Of a DNA stretch of 64,000 nt, positions 52,278 through 60,541 are shown one piece after another; position 1 is the stretch's first letter, and the number at the start of each line of letters is the position of its first letter. The notes beneath the pieces are model-generated. The model did no database searches, was not told the origin of the DNA, and was given only the letters and a program-made list of their open reading frames with translations. Source of the DNA: Anaerolineales bacterium (GTDB lineage: Bacteria; Chloroflexota; Anaerolineae; Anaerolineales; Villigracilaceae); assembly GCA_016927315.1 (NCBI GenBank), contig JAFGMV010000032.1, positions 1 to 64,000 on the forward strand, written 5' to 3'. Position numbers and translations under genes: made by a program.

Positions 52278-53189
52278 TCAGGTATGGCTTTTTACAAAAT
52301 TACCAATATGTTCAATAGCTTGTCTGGCTTCCGGAAAATAATCTGCTGCAAAATGCCATTCGTGGGGCATTTGATCCCAGACTTCGAGCGTAACATCAAC
52401 GCCAACTGCTTTTGCCTGCTCTGCAAAGCGGGTTGAATCCGAGAGAAGGATTTCATCTGACCCAACCTGGATCAGAAGCGGAGGCAGACCCTCCAGATTT
52501 CCATAAAGGGGCGACGCCAGAGGGTTATATGGATCGGTGTCTCCGAGATATAAATTCGCAGAAGCTTTTAAGTGATATGGGTCCAGAACTAGATCTTTTT
52601 TCTGGTTGGCGTTCCACGTTTCTCCCTGGCAGGTCAGGTCTGTCCAGGGGGATAGGCAGACGGCTGCTGCGGGCATGGGGTCGCCTGTCTCTTTGAGTTT
52701 AAGCAATAGCGCCAGGGCGAGACCGCCGCCACAGGAATCCCCTGTCAGGACGATTTTTTGAGGTGGGATATCTCTCGAAAGTAACCACCGATACGCTGCC
52801 AGGGCATCTTCAACTGCTGCAGGAAAGAGATACTCGGGGGCTTTTCTGTATTCAATAATCAGAGAGCGGGCCAGGGCTGCATTGGAGATGTTTGCAACAA
52901 GTGAGCCGTGTGAATTAATTGAACCGCTGTTGTAGCTGCCGCCATGTAGATAGAGGATTGTGCAGCGGTGCGATTGGTGTGCGATTTCGATCCAATCCGC
53001 TGGCGCCTGGTAAGCCTTAACAGGCGTCTGCACTATATCAAGCCGTGATTTGAATTTTTTGGCCAGAGTTTCAGTCTCCTGGCGTTCTTTCCCGATATCA
53101 AATTTTCCATTCGAACGATTTGTGATACGCCGTAGTATAAATATTATTTTTACGATTTTAAATTGCCAGCTGGGCATGATGTACTCCAT
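52278..53189 (-). CDS. Alpha/beta hydrolase of the hormone-sensitive lipase type
   Basis: A 303-residue esterase or lipase. It has oxyanion HGGSYNSGS, nucleophile elbow GDSCGGG, the acid in VGSDEILL and His in MPHEWHF. It should hydrolyse short-chain esters in the cytosol. The start may be ATG 53189 or, twelve bases further in, ATG 53177. Confidence 0.88.
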   Translation of the reverse strand: MEYIMPSWQFKIVKIIFILRRITNRSNGKFDIGKERQETETLAKKFKSRLDIVQTPVKAYQAPADWIEIAHQSHRCTILYLHGGSYNSGSINSHGSLVANISNAALARSLIIEYRKAPEYLFPAAVEDALAAYRWLLSRDIPPQKIVLTGDSCGGGLALALLLKLKETGDPMPAAAVCLSPWTDLTCQGETWNANQKKDLVLDPYHLKASANLYLGDTDPYNPLASPLYGNLEGLPPLLIQVGSDEILLSDSTRFAEQAKAVGVDVTLEVWDQMPHEWHFAADYFPEARQAIEHIGNFVKSHT

Positions 53190-53560
53190 AGTAATTCTAA
53201 GATGAAGTTAATGATCAGGATCAATATTACCAGCTTCCTGGTTTGCTTTTGAAACACTCACCTACCAGGGTTCCCATACAGTCTCCGGTGAGGTAGCCGC
53301 GTCCCTGGCAAAGGGCTTTACGCTTGTTTTTTGAGTATGAGCTTACCCTTTCCCATTTTCGCTGCTACTATCATTTTATCAACAACGATTACTTTTGGGG
53401 ATCAACGCGGAATATTTTGTAAATGATCCAAAGCTTATCAGGTTGATGGGTTATTTTGTTATGACATTTATCTTGCCCGGTCGTGATACATTTCACTATA
53501 TTTGATATTCTTTCGGTGCTAGTATATAAATATATTCGAATATTCAAATATAAGGCTTGT
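53190..53560. other. Intergenic region upstream of the ArsR gene
   Basis: About 370 bases between divergent genes. The right end is A/T-rich and holds the ArsR-type operator. No other gene or RNA was recognised in it. Confidence 0.4.
53532..53554 (+). promoter_or_regulatory. ArsR-type operator overlapping the promoter of the sulfur cytochrome locus
   Basis: ATATTCGAATAT (53532-53543) is a perfect palindrome. It overlaps ATATTCAAATAT (53540-53551), which covers part of the TATAAG -10 element at 53549-53554. This is the usual location and type for ArsR/SmtB operators. The transcript would start near 53561, so GTG 53561 may be leaderless. Confidence 0.6.
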
Positions 53561-53896
53561 GTGAACACAGACACTCTGACAAATGAAGTAATTCAACTGC
53601 ATGCTGATATCTGCTTGGGATTGGCTGACCCGCGGCGGATTTTAATGTTATATGCTGTGAGTGAATCACCGCGTACTGTTGGAGATCTGGTCAGAGAATT
53701 GGGTATCAGCCAGCCTGCGGTTTCTCGGCATTTAAAGATTCTCCGGGATCGGGGTATGGTAAACGCAAGCCGACAGGGCGCCAATGTCGTCTATAACATT
53801 ACTGACCATCGATTGATTGAAGCATTGGATACACTGAGAGACGTTCTGCGTGATCGAATTGTATATCACGCCAGTTTGATTGATGTGAGTAAATAA
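53561..53896 (+). CDS. ArsR-family transcriptional regulator
   Basis: A 111-residue winged-helix repressor with SPRTVGDLVRELGISQPAVS as the recognition region and LKILRDRGMVNASRQGA as the wing. It has one Cys in the DICLGLADPRR segment, so the two-Cys persulfide sensor type does not fit. I chose GTG 53561, because a longer frame from 53483 would begin in the A/T-rich operator. It precedes the octaheme cytochrome gene by 24 bases and probably controls it. Confidence 0.82.
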   Translation: MNTDTLTNEVIQLHADICLGLADPRRILMLYAVSESPRTVGDLVRELGISQPAVSRHLKILRDRGMVNASRQGANVVYNITDHRLIEALDTLRDVLRDRIVYHASLIDVSK

Positions 53897-53920
53897 TCAA
53901 AATTATTTGGGAAGTCCTAA

Positions 53921-55360
53921 ATGAAAATTAAATTTGTTTGGTTATTTGGCGCCTTTGCCATTTTATTGATCCTGATCCTTCCACTGGTATATTTCTGGCC
54001 TAAGGATGTCAGTGATCTGGATGATCCTTGGGCTCATGTTCCTCAAGCGCTTGTCCATACAGATCACACGAAAATAATTTCAGCTCCATTTGAAACAGGG
54101 AGTGATGTAACCAGGGCATGTCTGGAATGTCATCAGGCTGCGGCCTTCGAAGTGATGCAAACCTCCCATTGGACCTGGGAGAGCGCTCCTGTTGACGTTC
54201 CCTGGCGGGATGAACCTGCCACAATTGGAAAAAGGAACCAGATCAATAACTTTTGTATTGGTACTCAAGGCAATGAAAAAAAGTGTATGACCTGTCATAT
54301 CGGATATGGTTGGGAAGATGAGAATTTCGATTTCCAGGACCCAAACAACATAGACTGTTTGGCCTGTCATGCAGATACGAACCTGTATACGAAGGGAGAT
54401 TATGGGTATGTTATGGAGGGGGTAGATCTTTTGGCCGCAGCCCAGAGTGTTCGCTCTCCACAGCGCGATAACTGTGGCGTCTGCCACTTCGATGGCGGCG
54501 GTGGAAATGCGGTCAAGCATGGAGATCTGGACGAACATCTTATTAACCCTAATGAAAAAGTCGATATCCATATGGGCGGTCTGGGTTTTCAATGTATAAG
54601 TTGTCACCGGACGACAGAACACCAGATACTGGGACGGATGTTAGCCGACAATTATACGATTCCTGAAGAGGAACAGGTCACCTGTACAGATTGCCACCTG
54701 GAAACACCACATAATGATGATCGTATCAATGTACATACCAACAGTGTCGCTTGTCAGACGTGTCATATACCCGCAATTGCGTTGAATGATCCCACTAAGA
54801 TCTATTGGGATTGGTCAACCGCCGGTAAGGACAAAGCTGAAGATCATTTCACATACTTAAAGATAAAAGGTGATTTTATCTATGATCGAAATTTCACGCC
54901 AACCTATGTCTGGTTTAACGGCAGTAATGAGTATCGCTACTTGTTAGGGGATAAAATCGATCCAACTCAACCTACCATGATCAATGTACCTTCCGGAAGT
55001 ATCAGTGACGCCAATTCTAAGATATTCCCTTTCAAGGTCCATGTGGCGCTGCAGCCTTATGATGCTGAAAATAATATTCTTATCCAGCCGCTGACCGCAC
55101 GGGATGATGGTTTCTGGACGACTTTTGATTGGCTGTCTGCGTTGGAGATAGGAGCCAAAGAAACCGGGTTGGCATTCTCCGGGCAGTATGGCTTTACTGA
55201 AACCCATATGTACTGGCCAATTACCCATATGGTTGTTCCGGTTGAAGATTCCTTGCAATGTGATCAATGCCATGGCCCGGATGGTCGTATGGATTGGCAG
55301 TCACTAGGATATAAGGGCGATCCCATCGAATGGGGGGGGCGCCATCAACTTACCAGATAG
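53921..55360 (+). CDS. OTR-type octaheme cytochrome c (tetrathionate reductase family)
   Basis: A 479-residue protein with an N-terminal membrane anchor (about 5-27). It has eight CxxCH motifs: CLECH, CMTCH, CLACH, CGVCH, CISCH, CTDCH, CQTCH and CDQCH. The FCIGTQGNEKKCMTCHIGYG block and the GYGWEDENFDF stretch are typical of the octaheme tetrathionate reductase (OTR) group. Purified OTR also reduces nitrite and hydroxylamine, so the physiological substrate is uncertain. The neighbouring YeeE transporters favour sulfur oxyanions here. It is followed after 17 bases by the cytochrome b fusion. Confidence 0.85.
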   Translation: MKIKFVWLFGAFAILLILILPLVYFWPKDVSDLDDPWAHVPQALVHTDHTKIISAPFETGSDVTRACLECHQAAAFEVMQTSHWTWESAPVDVPWRDEPATIGKRNQINNFCIGTQGNEKKCMTCHIGYGWEDENFDFQDPNNIDCLACHADTNLYTKGDYGYVMEGVDLLAAAQSVRSPQRDNCGVCHFDGGGGNAVKHGDLDEHLINPNEKVDIHMGGLGFQCISCHRTTEHQILGRMLADNYTIPEEEQVTCTDCHLETPHNDDRINVHTNSVACQTCHIPAIALNDPTKIYWDWSTAGKDKAEDHFTYLKIKGDFIYDRNFTPTYVWFNGSNEYRYLLGDKIDPTQPTMINVPSGSISDANSKIFPFKVHVALQPYDAENNILIQPLTARDDGFWTTFDWLSALEIGAKETGLAFSGQYGFTETHMYWPITHMVVPVEDSLQCDQCHGPDGRMDWQSLGYKGDPIEWGGRHQLTR

Positions 55361-55377
55361 GGAAGAGGACACCTGAT

Positions 55378-58128
55378 ATGCGATTTGATTTCAAGCCAGA
55401 TTTTAAGAAGTTAGCTTTGGGAGTGCTTTTTCTGGGAGGATTGCTTATAGCCTTTGGAGGATTCAAGTATGCCTCGGCAAAACCAGCTGTTTCCACCCTG
55501 GAACAACTTTCAGTGATTCATCCTGCTTTTGTGTTTTTGGATGAGAATGGTGAAAGTGTCCTGGACTCAGGCTTGCCGATTTCGACCATGAATACTTGTG
55601 GCGCCTGTCATGATTCTGGTTTTATTGTCGAGCACAGTTTCCATGCCCAGGTCGGGTTGAACGAATTTTCTGCCCCTGGCGAGATGCTCGGCGGGCATTC
55701 ATGGGATTCCAGCCCGGGGACATTTGGTAAGTGGAATCCCCTGGGATATCGTTATTTGTCGCCAATTGGAGATGAGCAGATTGACATCACAACGCCTGAA
55801 TGGGTCATGTCCTTTGGCCTTCGCCATGCCGGTGGCGGGCCGGCTTACTTCAGCCGGGACGGGAAGTTGCTGACCAGTCTCAGACCCGATCAAAACAATC
55901 CTGAGACATCTGTTCACGATCCCAAGACTGGTGAATTGGTCGCCTGGGATTGGCAAGAATCTGGTGTGGTTGAAATGAACTGCTTTCTTTGTCATACACC
56001 AGAACCCAACAATGATGCTCGTATGGAAGCGCTCAAATCCGGGAATTTCAAATGGGCCAACACGGCAACACTGGTTGGGACAGGGCTGGTGACAGGTGAG
56101 AATGATGAATATGCTTGGAATGCGAGTGCCTTTGATGAAGCCGGTCAGCTAAAATCTGACTATGTTCGTATCCAGGATCCCACAAACCAGAATTGCGGAT
56201 TTTGTCATGGTCTGGTTCAGGACAACCTGAAAGAACCGGTTGTCATAACCAGTTGTTCCCCAGAACGTTATTCGACCATTACCACGGGTCAAATTATCAC
56301 CGGACAGCGTCCCAAAGATTCCGGGTTGAACCTTGCGGATAAGGATTCAATCGACCGGTCTTGGGATATTCATGCTGAACGGCTGGTAGAATGCACCGAC
56401 TGCCATTTCTCGCTTAATAATCCGGTCTACTTTCAGGAAAATGATATAACCAAACCAGATCACCTGGATTTTGATCCCAGAAGATTGGAGTTGGGAGAAT
56501 ATCTATACCAACCTTTGCATCAATTTGCTCGCGGGCAAAGCGCACAGGGAACGATTTTTCCTGAATTGAAAGACACCATGCGGCGTTGTGAAAGCTGCCA
56601 TCGTCTTGATGATACTCATAACTGGCTGCCGTACAAAGAGAACCATTTTGAGGCTGTCAGTTGTGAAACCTGTCATATCCCGAAGGTTTACTCCTCGGCT
56701 GCCCGGCTATACGACTGGACTGTACTTAATCTGGATGGCACTGCAAACGCTCAGTGTCGCGGGATCGAAGGCGATAGAATGGATATCGGAACGCTGGTTT
56801 ATGGCTATGAACCGGTGTTGTTGCCCCGTCTGGATGTCAATAACGATCTTAAGATATCACCATACAATTTGATTACCTACTTTTATTGGATATATGGAAA
56901 TCCACCACGTCCTGTACCATTGCAGGCTTTGCAGTCTGTCTGGCTTGATGATCATACGTACCAGTCTGATATTTTTGCCGCCTTTGACGGCAATGGTGAT
57001 AACGAACTTAATAGCTCTGAACTCGTGATCGATACAGCAGAGAAAGAAAGTCTGATCGCTGGCAAGCTTCAGATGTTAGGCTTAAAGAATCCACGGATTG
57101 TTGGTGAGGTGCAGCCTTATAGTATTAACCATACTGTTGCCCATGGAGATTGGTCTTTAAGGGACTGCAAAACCTGCCATAGTGAAGAATCCCGCCTGAA
57201 CCAGGCGATGCAGCTTGCTTCTTATTCGCCGATGGGAATAACTCCTGAGTTCGTCACAGCAACGAATGTAATCACCACTGGCGATATTGATACGACTGAA
57301 AGTGGTGAAATTTACTTCCGGCCAAGGCTTTCTGACTCAGGCTATTACATCTTTGGGCTAGATTATGTCGATTGGATTGATCTCTTGGGCGGCTTCTTGT
57401 TTGCGGGTGTCCTGGTAGGGGTCTTGGGGCACAGTACCCTGCGCTATATAGGTTCAAAACGCAAAACAAAGCCTCCTGGTGTGATCGAAAAAGTATATAT
57501 GTATGCAGCTTACGAACGCTTGTGGCATTGGTTGCAAACCTTTGCAATTGTGATCCTGCTCTTTTCCGGGTTGATCATTCATAAGCCAGATGTATTTAGA
57601 ATATTCAGCTTCCAGGGTGTCGTTGTAGTTCATAATGTGATCGCTGGCGTCCTGGTTGTGAATGCCGTGCTGGCATTGTTCCATAATCTGGTCAGTGGTG
57701 AGATCATGCAGTATATCCCGCGCCCGCGAGGCTTCTTTGACCAGGCGATCCGGCAGACGATGTACTACCTGAGAGGAATATTCAATCATGACCCTCATCC
57801 GTTTGAAAAGACGCCGCAGAAAAAACTCAATCCCCTGCAGCAAATAACATATTTTGGAATCCTGAATGTATTGCTCCCGCTGCAGGTAGTAACAGGGATC
57901 ATGATGTGGGGTACCCAGCGATGGCCTGACGTAGTCTCCCGGTTGGGTGGGCTGCCTTTCTTGAGCCCATTGCATACCCTGATCGCCTGGGCCTTTGCGT
58001 CCTTTATCGTGGGGCATGTTTACCTGACGACAACAGGGCATGAACCCCTGGCGGGTATTCGGGCGATGGTTACTGGTTGGGATGAATTGGAAATTCACGA
58101 TCCCAGTACTGAAGAAAAGAACAAATAA
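55378..58128 (+). CDS. Heptaheme cytochrome c / cytochrome b fusion
   Basis: A 916-residue protein. It has a membrane anchor (about 10-31) and seven CxxCH motifs: CGACH, CFLCH, CGFCH, CTDCH, CESCH, CETCH and CKTCH. A membrane helix around 665-685 is followed by a C-terminal cytochrome b domain (about 702-900) with several His residues on membrane helices. An EF-hand-like loop lies at 537-548 (DGNGDNELNSSE). It should take electrons from membrane quinol through heme b and pass them to the partner octaheme protein. GAGGA precedes ATG 55378. It is 24 bases before the YeeE gene. Confidence 0.86.
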   Translation: MRFDFKPDFKKLALGVLFLGGLLIAFGGFKYASAKPAVSTLEQLSVIHPAFVFLDENGESVLDSGLPISTMNTCGACHDSGFIVEHSFHAQVGLNEFSAPGEMLGGHSWDSSPGTFGKWNPLGYRYLSPIGDEQIDITTPEWVMSFGLRHAGGGPAYFSRDGKLLTSLRPDQNNPETSVHDPKTGELVAWDWQESGVVEMNCFLCHTPEPNNDARMEALKSGNFKWANTATLVGTGLVTGENDEYAWNASAFDEAGQLKSDYVRIQDPTNQNCGFCHGLVQDNLKEPVVITSCSPERYSTITTGQIITGQRPKDSGLNLADKDSIDRSWDIHAERLVECTDCHFSLNNPVYFQENDITKPDHLDFDPRRLELGEYLYQPLHQFARGQSAQGTIFPELKDTMRRCESCHRLDDTHNWLPYKENHFEAVSCETCHIPKVYSSAARLYDWTVLNLDGTANAQCRGIEGDRMDIGTLVYGYEPVLLPRLDVNNDLKISPYNLITYFYWIYGNPPRPVPLQALQSVWLDDHTYQSDIFAAFDGNGDNELNSSELVIDTAEKESLIAGKLQMLGLKNPRIVGEVQPYSINHTVAHGDWSLRDCKTCHSEESRLNQAMQLASYSPMGITPEFVTATNVITTGDIDTTESGEIYFRPRLSDSGYYIFGLDYVDWIDLLGGFLFAGVLVGVLGHSTLRYIGSKRKTKPPGVIEKVYMYAAYERLWHWLQTFAIVILLFSGLIIHKPDVFRIFSFQGVVVVHNVIAGVLVVNAVLALFHNLVSGEIMQYIPRPRGFFDQAIRQTMYYLRGIFNHDPHPFEKTPQKKLNPLQQITYFGILNVLLPLQVVTGIMMWGTQRWPDVVSRLGGLPFLSPLHTLIAWAFASFIVGHVYLTTTGHEPLAGIRAMVTGWDELEIHDPSTEEKNK

Positions 58129-58152
58129 TCACTTTTCACTGAGGAGGATGCA

Positions 58153-58728
58153 ATGACTGTTGATACTCAAACGCAGCCCAGGAAAAGCAGATTTTCCTTG
58201 AAGAAGCTTTTCCAACGCGAGGGAAAACCATACACCAATCCCTATTTGGGCGGCATATTGCTCGGGATTGTCCTGTTTCTGTCATTTCTGATCACAGGTC
58301 AGGGATTGGGTGCATCCGGCACACTTAGCCGGGTAGCGGTATTTGTTGAAGACCTGGTTGCCCCGGATCATGTAGACAGGGTACCCTATTTGCTTGAAAT
58401 GGCCGGCGGTAAAACAAACCCACTGGATTATTGGATCGTGTTTGTTACTATTGGGACGATCCTGGGCGGTTTTACTTCTGGTTTGATTCATGGGCGTACC
58501 AAGTGGGAAACAACCAGGGGACCGAATATATCGAACCGTACCCGCTGGATGTTGGCCTTTGTAGGTGGGATCCTGTTCGCCTATGGCGCCCGTATGGCTC
58601 GCGGCTGTACGTCCGGACAGGCGCTATCAGGTGGCGCTTCGCTTTCGGCTGGTAGTTGGGTAGTTATGTTTGCAATCTTTGGTGGAGCGTATGGGCTGGC
58701 GTATTTCCTTCGTAAGGTTTGGAACTGA
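58153..58728 (+). CDS. YeeE/YedE-type sulfur transporter, short subunit
   Basis: A 191-residue membrane protein of the YeeE/YedE (TsuA-like) family with conserved ARMARGCTSGQALSGG, whose Cys handles sulfur. It is one of a pair: the next gene is a longer relative. It probably moves thiosulfate or a similar sulfur compound. AGGAGG at 58141-58146 precedes ATG 58153. The stop overlaps the ribosome binding site of the next gene. Confidence 0.85.
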   Translation: MTVDTQTQPRKSRFSLKKLFQREGKPYTNPYLGGILLGIVLFLSFLITGQGLGASGTLSRVAVFVEDLVAPDHVDRVPYLLEMAGGKTNPLDYWIVFVTIGTILGGFTSGLIHGRTKWETTRGPNISNRTRWMLAFVGGILFAYGARMARGCTSGQALSGGASLSAGSWVVMFAIFGGAYGLAYFLRKVWN

Positions 58729-58739
58729 GGAGTAACAGA

Positions 58740-59978
58740 ATGACAATTTTTCCTCTTCATCTTGAAGCCTTGATCGGGAAACCACTGATGTACCTGGTTT
58801 ACCTGCTGATTGGATTTGGCTTTGGCTATGTACTCGAGATATCCGGCTTCAGCGATTCCCCGGTATTGGCAGCCCAGTTCTATTTCAAAGACCTGCGAGT
58901 ACTCAAGGTTATGTTCACAGCCATTGTGGTCGCTATGGTTTTGATCTTTCTATCCACCGCTCTTGGCATTTTGGATTACAACCTGATCTGGGTGAATCCA
59001 ACCTATCTTTGGTCTGGAATTATTGGCGGCCTGATCATGGGGGTTGGGTTCATTGTCGGCGGCTTTTGCCCGGGCACATCCATTGTCGCCGCTTCTACAC
59101 TGAAAATCGATGGGATTATCTTTGTGCTTGGTGGGCTGGTTGGTGTGACCCTGTTCGGTGAGAGCGAGAAATTCTTTCAGGAATTCTACCATGGCAGTTA
59201 CTATGGCCGCCTGACTTTGATGGATTTCCTCAACCTGCCTACGGGCATTGTGGTCTTGCTGGTCGTTTTAATGGCGCTGTTCATGTTCTGGGGCGGGGAA
59301 CAGCTTGAGCGCATTATTGGAAAGAAGGATCTAAGTAAAGAGCCTGCACTGCGCTATGCCGGTGCGGGCGCCCTGGTAGTAGGCGCTCTGGTGGTTCTGC
59401 TCATCGGACAGCCGGCCAATAGCGATCGATGGGATTCGATGGCCTCTCAACAAGAACGTAGACTACAGGAACGTTCTGTCTATGTGCAGCCGGGTGAGTT
59501 ACTTCAGACCATGCACGACCATAAACTAAACCTGATCATGATTGATGTTCGTCCAGAAACGGATTACAACATGTTCCATATTGCTCGTTCGCGGCATATT
59601 CCACTGGAAGAACTGCCGGAGTATGTTGGAGGATTTCATCTGGAACCCGCGCGCACACTTTTTGTGTTGATCAGTAATGATGAAACTACATCTACACAGG
59701 CCTGGAAGTACCTGGTGGCGGAAAGCATTCCGAATGTTTATATTCTGGATGGTGGTATTAATCATTGGTTAACAACCTTCTGGGATAATGAAGCCGGAAT
59801 TGAACCCCAGGTCGCAGATACAGCAGACGAAACGCTGGCGTTCGATTTTGCAGCTGTGTTGGGGGCCTCTTATGTTGCTGCAGATCCCGATCCTCATCAA
59901 TGGGAAGGAAAAATTGAATATATCCCGACAATAAAAATGGACCTCAAGCGGGCTCCAACCAGCGGCGGTTGTGGGTAA
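58740..59978 (+). CDS. YeeE/YedE transporter fused to a rhodanese-like domain
   Basis: A 412-residue protein. Residues 1-225 form the YeeE/YedE membrane domain with VGGFCPGTS (Cys110). Residues 262-350 form a rhodanese fold (MIDVRPETDYNMFHI, VYILDGGINHW). The catalytic Cys of the rhodanese loop is replaced by Ser312 in LISNDETTS, so the domain is unlikely to transfer sulfur through the usual Cys. The chain ends in GGCG, leaving Cys411 near the C-terminus as a possible substitute. GAGGAG at 58727-58732 precedes ATG 58740. Last gene of the locus. Confidence 0.86.
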   Translation: MTIFPLHLEALIGKPLMYLVYLLIGFGFGYVLEISGFSDSPVLAAQFYFKDLRVLKVMFTAIVVAMVLIFLSTALGILDYNLIWVNPTYLWSGIIGGLIMGVGFIVGGFCPGTSIVAASTLKIDGIIFVLGGLVGVTLFGESEKFFQEFYHGSYYGRLTLMDFLNLPTGIVVLLVVLMALFMFWGGEQLERIIGKKDLSKEPALRYAGAGALVVGALVVLLIGQPANSDRWDSMASQQERRLQERSVYVQPGELLQTMHDHKLNLIMIDVRPETDYNMFHIARSRHIPLEELPEYVGGFHLEPARTLFVLISNDETTSTQAWKYLVAESIPNVYILDGGINHWLTTFWDNEAGIEPQVADTADETLAFDFAAVLGASYVAADPDPHQWEGKIEYIPTIKMDLKRAPTSGGCG

Positions 59979-60001
59979 CCGTCGAATCTTCCATTCGTAT
60001 C

Positions 60002-60052
60002 AACAATAAAACTCCCCTGGTTGGTTTTCGGTCTCAGGGGAGTTTTATTGTT
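60002..60052 (+). terminator. Strong bidirectional terminator
   Basis: A perfect 18-bp stem, AACAATAAAACTCCCCTG (60002-60019) with 60035-60052, has a 15-base loop. A- and T-rich flanks let it act on both strands. It ends the sulfur locus. Confidence 0.85.
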
Positions 60053-60090
60053 CTGATGGTGGTTTACATACGGCAGGTCCCAGTAAAAAA

Positions 60091-60516
60091 TCAATTCTCC
60101 TGAATGTTCAATTTGAAATCCGGTTGAAGGCCGTATACCCGCCGAAAAATGTCCATGCAGGCTTGTGCGGCGCGGTGTATTTCGCTCCCGAAATCAACCT
60201 GAAAAGAGGTTTGTGTATCGGAGGCCGAACTCATACTATTGTCGGTATAGGGATCGTAGACCTGCGGGTTAGAAGTTCCGAATTCTTCGAAAAGCACCCT
60301 GGCCTTTTCGACTTCAGCCTCTGAAAGCGCCTGGAATGGCAGGTCTAACAACAGGCTTTCGCTCGCGGATCCAGCAAACTGGACAAATTTCCCAGACCTT
60401 TTCTCCTCGATGATCACAAAAGCATCTTGGCTTTTTCTTTGCAGTAAGGAAGATAAAGCTTCGGTAACCCTCGACAGATTGTCGGGCGTTGTCCTCTGTG
60501 AAAACAAATTTTGCAT
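60091..60516 (-). CDS. Hypothetical protein
   Basis: A 141-residue soluble protein without a signal peptide or membrane segment. A first half (VTEALSSLLQ, AFVIIEEKRSGKFVQFA) resembles a small alpha/beta fold. A linker rich in Ser and Asp follows, and the C-terminal helix is AAQACMDIFRRVYGLQPDF. I do not recognise the family. It sits between a terminator and an MFS exporter gene on the same strand. Confidence 0.6.
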   Translation of the reverse strand: MQNLFSQRTTPDNLSRVTEALSSLLQRKSQDAFVIIEEKRSGKFVQFAGSASESLLLDLPFQALSEAEVEKARVLFEEFGTSNPQVYDPYTDNSMSSASDTQTSFQVDFGSEIHRAAQACMDIFRRVYGLQPDFKLNIQEN

Positions 60517-60541
60517 TTATCGGCTCCTTGACGCCATGTGC

